DNA from: JBIOJB01 sp044450465
GTDB lineage: Bacteria > Chloroflexota > Dormibacteria > Dormibacterales > Dormibacteraceae
NCBI GenBank assembly: GCA_044450465.1
Contig: JBIOJB010000021.1
Location: 1-36,596 of the forward strand
Direction: 5' to 3'
Length of the DNA stretch: 36,596 nucleotides
In this document: positions 24,555 to 31,453 of the stretch, piece after piece
Layout: each line of letters begins with the position of its first letter
Numbering within the stretch: the first letter of the stretch is position 1
Made by a program: the position numbers and the translations under genes
Notes under the pieces: generated by a model
The model's database searches: none
Told to the model about the DNA's origin: nothing
What the model saw: the letters and a program-made list of their open reading frames with translations, nothing else

Positions 24555-25760
24555 TCAGACCAGCCTTAGCAGGGAAACCCCGTCCAGCTCCTTGAGCGCG
24601 GCCTCGATCTCGTCGGCGTGGCTCTCGTCGCGGGCGAGGATCGTGAGATCGATCTCGGTTTCCAGTATTCCCAGGTCGGCCCGCCCTTCGCGCTGATGGA
24701 AGACGGTCACCATGTTCCCCTCGTGCGCCGCGATCACCGCCAGCACACGGCTGAGCTGACCCGGCCTGTCCGGCACCCTGACCCGCAGCATCAGGTAGCG
24801 GCCCGCCCGGGTGAGGCCCGCGCGTACGACCGACAGCAGAACGCTGGGGTCGATGTTGCCACCGGAGAGAAGCGCGCAGGTCTTTCCCTTGAGAGGTTCC
24901 GATCCTGACGGCAGAAGAGCAGCCACGGCGGCGGCGCCGGCGCCCTCGACGAGCAGCTTTGTGCGTTCGAGCAGAAGCAGGATGGCTTCTGCCACCTGCT
25001 CGTCGGTGACCACGCGGAGCTCCGTAATGCGGGACTTCAAGACGGCCTGGGTCATCTCGCCAGGTTGCTTCACCGCGATGCCATCCGCGATCGTGACGCC
25101 CACTGGTGTCCTGCCGAGCCACGGCGCGCACGATGCGGCCTGCACGCCGATGAGCCGCACCTTCGGGTTTCGTTCTGCGACGGCAAGGGCGATTCCAGCT
25201 GCAAGGCCCCCGCCGCCGATGGGCACTACCAGGTTGTCCAGATGCGGGGCCTGCTCCATCAGCTCGAGCCCTACCGTGCCCTGACCCGCGATGACGAGAG
25301 GGTCGTCGAAGGCGTGGATGAGCAGCTCTCCTGTTTCGGCGCTGCGTCGCCGGGCCGCGGCCATCGCGTCATCGAAAGCTTCGCCCTCAAGCTTCACGAA
25401 AGCGCCATAACCGCGGGTCGCGGCGATCTTGGTCACCGAAGCACCCACCGGCATGACCACGGTGCACGGCACCGCCAGCTGCTGCGCCGCCCAGGCGACG
25501 GCCTGGCCGTGATTGCCGGCGCTGGCCGCCACCACCCCAATCTCGCGCTCGGCTTTCGAAAGCGAAGCGAGCCGGTTGAGGGCGCCGCGCGCTTTGAAGG
25601 ACCCGGTCCGCTGCAGGTTCTCCGCCTTGAGGACGAGGTCGGTCCCCGTCAGCCTGCTGAGCGAGGCGGTTGCGAGCAGCGGGGTCACCTTGACCCGGTC
25701 ACCCAGCGTCTCGCGGGCGCGGATCACGTCCTTCAGGGTGGGCTGAGTGCTCTGGTCCAT
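24555..25760 (-). CDS. ilvA: Threonine ammonia-lyase (threonine dehydratase)
   Basis: This 401-aa PLP enzyme converts threonine to 2-oxobutanoate and ammonia, the first step to isoleucine. The PLP lysine is in QRTGSFKARGA, the glycine-rich phosphate loop is VVPIGGGGLAAG, and SAGNHGQAVAWAA is the substrate loop. A C-terminal ACT-like domain (about 325-401, LRVRVPDRPGQLSRVLAVIAAHEGNM) indicates the short form with a single ACT domain, common in many bacteria and sometimes serine-active. ATG at 25760; GATACT about 17 nt upstream could be a -10. It lies 60 bp downstream of the acyl-CoA synthetase gene and may be co-transcribed. No other branched-chain genes are nearby. Confidence 0.94.
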   Translation of the reverse strand: MDQSTQPTLKDVIRARETLGDRVKVTPLLATASLSRLTGTDLVLKAENLQRTGSFKARGALNRLASLSKAEREIGVVAASAGNHGQAVAWAAQQLAVPCTVVMPVGASVTKIAATRGYGAFVKLEGEAFDDAMAAARRRSAETGELLIHAFDDPLVIAGQGTVGLELMEQAPHLDNLVVPIGGGGLAAGIALAVAERNPKVRLIGVQAASCAPWLGRTPVGVTIADGIAVKQPGEMTQAVLKSRITELRVVTDEQVAEAILLLLERTKLLVEGAGAAAVAALLPSGSEPLKGKTCALLSGGNIDPSVLLSVVRAGLTRAGRYLMLRVRVPDRPGQLSRVLAVIAAHEGNMVTVFHQREGRADLGILETEIDLTILARDESHADEIEAALKELDGVSLLRLV

Positions 25761-25820
25761 CAGTCCGAGGACCGCAGTATCGCAGCGACAAGGGGCGCCG
25801 AACCGCGCCGTGAGGTCAGC

Positions 25821-27506
25821 TCAGGCCTTGAGCTCCGGGAAATCCTCCTCCCAGTACTCGTCGGGCCGCCTGGCTCCCCCCGCCGGTCGTTGCGCCTCCG
25901 CACCCCGAAGCTCCACCCTCCGGATCTTCCCCGAGATGGTCTTCGGCAAATCGGAGAACTCGAGCCTGCGCACGCGCTTGAACGGGCTCAGGCGAGTTCT
26001 GCAGAAGGCGAGGATGTCACCGGCGAGCTCGCGCGATGGCTGCTGCCCTGCGACGAGGATGACGAATGCCTTGGGGACCGCCGTCCGCACGGGGTCAGGG
26101 CTCGGCACCACCGCGGCCTCGGCGACCGCCGGGTGCTCGATGAGGACGCTCTCGAGCTCGAACGGGCTGATTCGATAGTCGCTCGCCTTGAAGACGTCGT
26201 CCGCCCGCCCGACATAGGTGATGTAGCCGTCCGCGTCGCGGGTCGCCACGTCGCCCGTGTGGTACAGGCCGTGACGCGTCGCCTCCGCAGTGCGTTCGGG
26301 GTCGTCCCTGTAACCGGCCATCAACCCGACCGGTCGCCGGTCCAGCGGGATGCAGATCTCGCCCTCATCGCCGGCCGAGCCGTCCGGAGCTGCGAGCACG
26401 ATCTCGTAACCCGGCAGCGGCCGCCCCATCGACCCGAGCTTCAAGGGCTGCCCCGGAGCGTTGCCGATCTGGGCCGTCGTTTCGGTCTGCCCGTAGCCGT
26501 CCCTGATGGTGATCCCCCACGCTCGCCGGACCTGCTCGATAACCTCGGGGTTGAGCGGCTCGCCGGCGCTGACGGCCTCGCGCAGGCCGACGCGATGCTT
26601 GGTCAGGTCCGCCTGGATGAGCATCCGCCACACGGTCGGCGGAGCGCACAGCGTGGTGACGCTGCAGCGCGTGATGACCCCGAGGAGCGTTTCGGCCGAG
26701 AATCGCGAGTAGTTCGCCACCACGACCGTGGCGGGGGCGTTCCACGGAGCGAAGAAATTGCTCCAGGCGTGCTTGGCCCAACCGGGAGACGAGATGTTCA
26801 GGTGTACGTCGCCTGGCTTGAGACCAAGCCAGTACATCGTCGAGAGGTGCCCGATCGGGTACGAGATGTGGGTGTGCTCCACGAGCTTGGGCTTCGACGT
26901 GGTGCCGGAGGTGAAGTAGAGGAGCAGCGGATCACCACCCTGCGTGATGCCCTGCGCATCGAAGCGGTCCGAGGCACGGTCTGCATCTTCGAAGGCACCC
27001 CAGCCCTGGGCCGTGCCGCCCACCGAGATTCGCAGCTCTCCGCCTCCGAGCCCTTCGAACCTTGGAGCTGCGCTCGACGCCGCGACCACGGCTCGCACCC
27101 TGCCCCGCTCGAGCCGGTCGATGATGTCGTCGCGACCGAGCAGCGTCGTGGCGGGGATGACCACCGCGCCCAGCTTGATCGCGGCGAGCATGACCTCCCA
27201 CAGGGGCACCACGTTGCCGAGCATCAGCAGAATCCGATCGCCGCGGCCGACGCCGAGCGACCTCAGGTGGTTGGCCACCTGGTTCGACCGTCGCCGCATG
27301 TCCTCGAACGTGCGGATGTGCTCGGTGCCGTCCTCGTCGAGCACCCACAGCGCGCGCTCCTGGTTTCCCTCAGCGACCCCGTCGAAGTAATCGAGCGCCC
27401 AGTTGAACCGCTCAGGCCGCGGCCAGGCAAACTGCGTGCGAGCCCCATCTGTGTCATCGCGAAGGCGGAGCAGCAGGTCGCGCGCGGCGATGAACTCGGC
27501 GTTCAT
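25821..27506 (-). CDS. Medium-chain acyl-CoA synthetase-like AMP-binding enzyme
   Basis: This 561-aa ANL-superfamily enzyme activates a carboxylic acid to acyl-AMP and then acyl-CoA. The phosphate loop YFTSGTTSKPK, the SSPGWAKHAWSNFFAPWN segment and the DGYGQTETT motif match the MACS/ACSM group, and so do the hinge region YHTGDVATRDADGYITYVGR and the C-terminal lysine motif PKTISGKIRRVELR. The acyl substrate cannot be fixed from sequence; medium-chain or aromatic acids are usual. ATG at 27506 follows the stop of the broken DUF4013 gene by 2 nt, so it was probably translated from the same message. The N-terminal 40 residues are typical of this group. Confidence 0.9.
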   Translation of the reverse strand: MNAEFIAARDLLLRLRDDTDGARTQFAWPRPERFNWALDYFDGVAEGNQERALWVLDEDGTEHIRTFEDMRRRSNQVANHLRSLGVGRGDRILLMLGNVVPLWEVMLAAIKLGAVVIPATTLLGRDDIIDRLERGRVRAVVAASSAAPRFEGLGGGELRISVGGTAQGWGAFEDADRASDRFDAQGITQGGDPLLLYFTSGTTSKPKLVEHTHISYPIGHLSTMYWLGLKPGDVHLNISSPGWAKHAWSNFFAPWNAPATVVVANYSRFSAETLLGVITRCSVTTLCAPPTVWRMLIQADLTKHRVGLREAVSAGEPLNPEVIEQVRRAWGITIRDGYGQTETTAQIGNAPGQPLKLGSMGRPLPGYEIVLAAPDGSAGDEGEICIPLDRRPVGLMAGYRDDPERTAEATRHGLYHTGDVATRDADGYITYVGRADDVFKASDYRISPFELESVLIEHPAVAEAAVVPSPDPVRTAVPKAFVILVAGQQPSRELAGDILAFCRTRLSPFKRVRRLEFSDLPKTISGKIRRVELRGAEAQRPAGGARRPDEYWEEDFPELKA

Positions 27507-27508
27507 GG

Positions 27509-28147
27509 TCAGGCTTGACCTGGCGTGCCAGGCTGAGACGTCTGGCTGCGCGGGCCTATCACCTGCGAGTACCACATGACGATTCCCGCCGTGATCGCCA
27601 GGGCGTAAGGAATGCTGACGATCAGGCCGACACAGCACAGGATGATGCCGAGGCCGCCGATGACGTCCGCGACGACGACCATCAGACCCGCCACCAGCGA
27701 GTGGTCGAAATTGCCGGTGGCGACGTCCCACACCGAGTTCACGTCGAAGCCGCCGGCGAGCCCGCGCTCGTAGGTGAGAAGGATGATCGCCGGGCTCAAA
27801 AAGCTCAGGAACAGCCGCAGCGCGAAATCGACCAGGTTCCCGAGCGAAGCCAACCCGGCCGCGTCCCCGCCGCCGGCGGACCTCGCGATGGCGCCGCCAG
27901 GGATGGCGAAGACAACCGACTAGGCCACCGCCACCAGGAATATCGGCGCCCCTCGCGCCAGGTGGAATCCCGCGGCGGGCAGCACATGGCGGCCAGCTCG
28001 GTAGTTGTCGATGAGCAACATCATCCAGCCAAAAAGGGCGATCCAGCCTAGGATCGGGATGACTGCGATCAGGCCCTGGACGACGAGCTTGCCCAGCCAG
28101 TCGGGGTCTTCGAAGGGCCAGGCGAAGCCGTCGCCGACGCCGCTCAC
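27509..28147 (-). pseudogene. DUF4013 membrane protein interrupted by in-frame amber codon
   Basis: One reading frame runs from about 28147 (GTG) to 27509 with a single TAG at 27922-27920. Before it, FAWPFEDPDWLGKLVVQGLI, ILGWIALFGWMMLLIDNYRAG and LPAAGFHLARGAPIFLVAVA match the DUF4013 start. After it, the same frame continues with SVVFAIPGGAIARS and three more hydrophobic segments (LFLSFLSPAIILLTY, LMVVVADVIGGLGIIL, IPYALAITAGIVMWY), as the family expects. A Tyr codon (TAC/TAT) changed to TAG would explain it. This is either a recent nonsense mutation, a sequencing error or recoding. An independent product could start at 27853 (ATG-less TTG). Function of the family unknown. Confidence 0.7.
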
Positions 28148-28245
28148 GAGGCAGAGTTTAAGCTCCGGCTTCCGCCGCAAGGGTCTCGGGGGGCCCGGTG
28201 ACAACTGATGCGGGCCGCCGTTTGGGGTTCTGAGAGACTGAGTGA

Positions 28246-28521
28246 GTGCGCGGTCTGCTGCTCGGTTTCGCCCTTGCCGTCCTCCTGGGGGTGTCGGTGC
28301 TGTCGCTGCGCCCGGGTGGCATCAGGCGGCAGCTACGACTTGCCGCCAGACGCTTGCGAATCGTGCTCGTGCTCGGCGGGATATTCATCGTGCTGTCGGG
28401 CGTGATCCGCGTCGTGTTCCCCGAAGGCTGGGTCGCGGATTTCGGCCCTTCGCTGGTGGCGGTGCTGCTCACCGCGGTGTTCTGGGTCGTCGGACGCGAC
28501 CCGAGCCCGTCCGCCTCGTGA
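28246..28521 (+). CDS. Small membrane protein of unknown function
   Basis: This is a 91-aa protein with three hydrophobic segments (LLLGFALAVLLGVSVL, IVLVLGGIFIVLSGVIRVVF, FGPSLVAVLLTAVFWVVG) separated by a basic loop (RPGGIRRQLRLAARRLR). No motif is recognised. GTG at 28246 is preceded by GAGACT six bases upstream, another candidate leaderless start. Its stop overlaps the start of the DUF2079 gene (GTGA), so the two are translationally coupled and may work together in the membrane. Confidence 0.65.
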   Translation: MRGLLLGFALAVLLGVSVLSLRPGGIRRQLRLAARRLRIVLVLGGIFIVLSGVIRVVFPEGWVADFGPSLVAVLLTAVFWVVGRDPSPSAS

Positions 28522-29987
28522 CCGCTACCCACGTTGTCGCGCGGCCGTCCCAAAAGGCAGGACAGGACGTCACGGCCAGGCTGCTGAGCTCGAGGGCTCT
28601 GCCGGCGGTCGCCATCGTGGGCGCGTCCTTCTTGATTGGGTTTGCGTGGATCCTGCGTACGCAGCTGCAGCGCCTGTACGGGCTGACCGCGCCGGGATGG
28701 GATCTGGGTCAGGGACAGCAGGTGCTCTGGAGCCTTGCCAACGGCCACGGCTGGGCGAGCAGCTACGAATACGGGAAGAACTTTCTCGGCATTCACATCG
28801 AGCCGGTCTTTGTTCCGATCGCCGCGCTCGAGATGATCTGGCCGACGGCGGTGGTACCGCTTGTCGTCTCAGCCGCCGGGCTCGCGGCCATGGCACCGGC
28901 CGGGTACCTGATGTTTCGATCACTGCTCGGCGAGCGGCCCGGAGCCCGCTGGCTGGCGCTCGCACTGGCCGCCCCGATGCCATTCTGGGCGAGCACGCAG
29001 GAGGCGGCCAGGGATCAGTTCCATCCCGAGAACCTCGCGCCGGCGCTGGCCATGCTCGCGGTTTGGGCCGGCCTTCGCCAGAGGAAGCTCCTGCTCTGGC
29101 TGTTCGTGGTCGCCGCCCTGAGCTGCAAGGAGGACCAGGTTTACGCCGCTTTCGTGATCGGGCTGGTCGTGCTCCGCTTCGGCGGGGAGTCGATGAAATC
29201 GCACGCGCGGCGCGTGATGATGCTTGCCCTTTCGTGGCTCTTCATCGGCGTCGCGCTGCTTTCGAAGCTTGCCGCTGGAGCCGCGACGCCGGGCCTCATC
29301 TACTACTGGTGGATGATCCATGGCGGCACCAACTACTTTCTACTGGCGGTGTCCAGACCAGACCCCTGGCTCGCTGTGGTGGGGCTGCTGGCCGGACTGC
29401 TGGCCCTGCCCCTGCTCGCGCCGCGCTGGCTTCTTCTCGCGCTGCCCCCGCTGGCGGCCAGCCTCCTGAGCGACCACGATCCGATGGAGCGGCTTCAGCT
29501 GCACTACTCGTTGATCGTCATGTTCCCGGTCATCGTCGCCGCGGGGATCGGGGCCAGGCGCCTGCTCGCGGCTCGGAAGCTTCCGGCCTGGCTCCCGGCG
29601 CCGGCTCTTTTGTGCGGCGCCTTGCCCGCGCTTGTCATCGGCTGGGCGGCTGGAAGACTGCCTCCGGCGCTGGGAGCAGAGTCATGGCTCTACACGCAGC
29701 CGGACGCCGTCTCCAGGCTCCTCTCCGCGACCTCCGTCATACCCGCCGGCGCGCCGGTAACCGCGGACGACGGGGCTGTCGTCTGGCTCAGCAACCGAAC
29801 CCGGGTCGGGGTCTTCTACGACTCGGCCTCGAATGACACTTACGTGGTGATCGATCGTGACGCGTACGCGCACCGCAACGACAAGGTGCTGGGTCGAGCC
29901 GGCGCCATCGCCCGGTTGCAGGCTTCCGGCCGCCCGCTTCTCGCCGACGACGGGCGCTTCCAGGTGTGGGGACCGGTCCCAGGATGA
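28518..29987 (+). CDS. DUF2079 polytopic membrane protein
   Basis: This is a 489-aa integral membrane protein with about ten hydrophobic helices. It has the DUF2079 pattern near the N-terminus: LTAPGWDLGQGQQVLWSLANGHGW, then FLGIHIEPVFVPIAALEMIWP and AARDQFHPENLAPALAML, with the later SCKEDQVYAAFVIG and SDHDPMERLQLHYS. The family is related to GT-C-type lipid-linked-sugar glycosyltransferases (GT39/PMT-like topology) but its reaction is unproven. The C-terminal ~130 residues form an extracytoplasmic domain (PVTADDGAVVWLSNRTRVGVF). GTG at 28518 overlaps the preceding stop. A hairpin (30023-30043) follows. Confidence 0.87.
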   Translation: MTATHVVARPSQKAGQDVTARLLSSRALPAVAIVGASFLIGFAWILRTQLQRLYGLTAPGWDLGQGQQVLWSLANGHGWASSYEYGKNFLGIHIEPVFVPIAALEMIWPTAVVPLVVSAAGLAAMAPAGYLMFRSLLGERPGARWLALALAAPMPFWASTQEAARDQFHPENLAPALAMLAVWAGLRQRKLLLWLFVVAALSCKEDQVYAAFVIGLVVLRFGGESMKSHARRVMMLALSWLFIGVALLSKLAAGAATPGLIYYWWMIHGGTNYFLLAVSRPDPWLAVVGLLAGLLALPLLAPRWLLLALPPLAASLLSDHDPMERLQLHYSLIVMFPVIVAAGIGARRLLAARKLPAWLPAPALLCGALPALVIGWAAGRLPPALGAESWLYTQPDAVSRLLSATSVIPAGAPVTADDGAVVWLSNRTRVGVFYDSASNDTYVVIDRDAYAHRNDKVLGRAGAIARLQASGRPLLADDGRFQVWGPVPG

Positions 29988-30022
29988 CTCGGCGATGAGC
30001 TCGGCCGGCGAAAAGTGCGGAA

Positions 30023-30043
30023 CGGCCCGAAATCTTTGGGCCG
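30023..30043 (+). terminator. Inverted repeat after DUF2079 gene
   Basis: CGGCCC (30023-30028) and GGGCCG (30038-30043) pair, with partial AAA/TTT pairing inside the 9-nt centre. It lies 35 bp after the stop. No T-tract follows, so a terminator role is tentative. Confidence 0.3.
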
Positions 30044-30091
30044 CACGGCCCTATTAGCGCGCGCTCTACATCGCGAACGTTCTCGACACGC

Positions 30092-30547
30092 ATGTTCCTG
30101 AGGTACTACGTAACCATCGGTCTCAGCGCCGATGAGGTCGAGGCTGCTTTCGACGGTGGGATAGAGAAATGGATGCCCCCGCTCGTGCAGCAGGCGAACG
30201 GAGACGGCATGAAGCTGCTTACCGAGCTCGGCTTCGAGGTCGCCAAGAAACGCATCGAGAAGCAGATCGCCGTGACGATCGGCACTCCTCGGAAGACGGC
30301 GGGCGCCACATTGGTGCCGATCAGCTGGCAGGCGGCGTCTGCGTCGTGGCTGTTTCCCGCACTCGACGGACAGCTCGAGATCGCGGCGCTTGGCGAGTCC
30401 AGAACCCAGCTCGGACTCAGCGCCACCTACGATCCGCCTCTCGGCCTGGCTGGAAAGATCGCGGACCGCGCGCTGCTCCATAGGGTCGCCGAGGTCACGA
30501 TCAAGGACTTCCTCGAAAGCATCGCTCGCCGGTTCGAGAAGACCTGA
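30092..30547 (+). CDS. Conserved-looking hypothetical protein, possible SRPBCC-like fold
   Basis: This is a 151-aa soluble protein without signal or membrane segments. The pattern GATLVPISWQAASASWLFPALDGQLEIAALGES followed by LSATYDPPLGLAGKIADRALLHRVAEVTIKDFLESIARRF recalls small SRPBCC/START-like lipid- or ligand-binding proteins of actinobacteria-like genomes, where a beta-sheet is closed by a long C-terminal helix. This assignment rests on pattern only and is weak. ATG at 30092 is assumed; no good ribosome site is seen. The gene stands alone between two membrane-protein genes. Confidence 0.6.
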   Translation: MFLRYYVTIGLSADEVEAAFDGGIEKWMPPLVQQANGDGMKLLTELGFEVAKKRIEKQIAVTIGTPRKTAGATLVPISWQAASASWLFPALDGQLEIAALGESRTQLGLSATYDPPLGLAGKIADRALLHRVAEVTIKDFLESIARRFEKT

Positions 30548-30582
30548 CCCGGAAGTCCTGAAGCGCGGCCTGGCGACTGCAC

Positions 30583-30588
30583 CATAAT
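30583..30588 (+). promoter_or_regulatory. -10 box CATAAT before ferric-reductase-like gene
   Basis: CATAAT (five of six matches to TATAAT) lies 26 bp before the ATG at 30615, in the 67-bp gap after the hypothetical gene. No clear -35 was found. Confidence 0.35.
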
Positions 30589-30614
30589 GGCGGCGCTTTG
30601 ATGCGCCGCTGCCG

Positions 30615-31280
30615 ATGACCGCGCCGAGCCCGCTCTGGTTCGTAGATCGCAGCGCCGGCGAGGTCACGCTGCTTCTGCTCAGCGCGGTGGTGATGCTCGG
30701 AATCGTCCGCTCTGCGCTGCCGTCGGAATCGCCATTCCTGATTGAGGGGATCCACCGCCGGCTGGCTCTGCTCGCGATCGCGTTCGGCGCGCTTCACCTG
30801 CTGGCCGCGGTGCTGGACCCGTATGCCGGCCTGGGCCCGCTGGACGCCGTCGTGCCTTTTGTGTCGGCGTATCGAAGCACCTGGCTGGGCCTGGGGGTGA
30901 TCTCAGCCTACGTGTTCGTCGTGGTCACGCTGTCGAGCTGGCCTGTTCGCCGGCTGAGCCGTTTCTGGTGGAGGTGGCTTCACCGCACCACGTACGCAGG
31001 GTGGGCGCTGGGCCTGGTCCATTCGCTCGGCACAGGATCGGACGCCAGGAACAACCTCTTCCTGTTTCTGGACGTGGTGGCGGTCGCGTGCGTGCTGGGG
31101 GCGTTTCTGGGATATCGCATCTACGACGACACGCAGCGGGTGTCGCCACCTCGCGTCCTGGCCGGGATCGCCGGTCTGGCGGCGGTCGTGATCATCACGG
31201 TCTGGGCGTTCAACGGTCCGCTGCAGCCGGGCTGGGCGCGGGTTTCAGGCACACCGCCGGGTCTCCTTCACTCGCCCTAG
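30615..31280 (+). CDS. Ferric reductase-like transmembrane heme protein
   Basis: This 221-aa membrane protein with about six helices matches the ferric_reduct/MsrQ-like heme-b domain. Two pairs of helix histidines are placed as heme ligands: IHRRLALLAIAFGALHLL (about residues 45-62) and WLHRTTYAGWALGLVHSLGTG (about 118-138). There is no attached FAD/NAD domain, so it must receive electrons from a partner, or act like MsrQ or YedZ. No MsrP gene is next to it. ATG at 30615 gives a short N-terminus before the first helix. A GC hairpin follows the stop. Confidence 0.82.
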   Translation: MTAPSPLWFVDRSAGEVTLLLLSAVVMLGIVRSALPSESPFLIEGIHRRLALLAIAFGALHLLAAVLDPYAGLGPLDAVVPFVSAYRSTWLGLGVISAYVFVVVTLSSWPVRRLSRFWWRWLHRTTYAGWALGLVHSLGTGSDARNNLFLFLDVVAVACVLGAFLGYRIYDDTQRVSPPRVLAGIAGLAAVVIITVWAFNGPLQPGWARVSGTPPGLLHSP

Positions 31281-31289
31281 CAGCCGAAC

Positions 31290-31306
31290 CCGCCCGGGCC
31301 GGGCGG
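31290..31306 (+). terminator. GC-rich hairpin after ferric-reductase-like gene
   Basis: CCGCCCGG and CCGGGCGG flank a single G; effectively a 6-bp stem with a 5-nt loop, 10 bp after the stop codon. No T-tract follows. Confidence 0.4.
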
Positions 31307-31453
31307 CGGTCGAGCCCCATCAGCGCGTAGCCTTGATCACGGTTCGCATCGCCTGTATCCGGGAATAACGCCCTTAGGGCCCTTCCGCGTCGCTGCAACC
31401 CCCTGACTTCGCGCTTCGACCCCTCCCCGGCCGCCCGTCACGAGGTCCTGCAA

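Noticed and set aside
24288..24569. 93-codon plus-strand frame in the pilT-ilvA gap
   Set aside because: The sequence is Arg/Leu-rich with no ribosome site or domain, and it overlaps the ilvA 3' end. Not supportable as a gene.
25065..27518. An 817-codon open frame on the plus strand opposite the threonine dehydratase and acyl-CoA synthetase genes
   Set aside because: It runs antisense to two well-supported genes and its translation is Arg/His/Asp-rich with no domain. Long antisense frames are common in GC-rich DNA.
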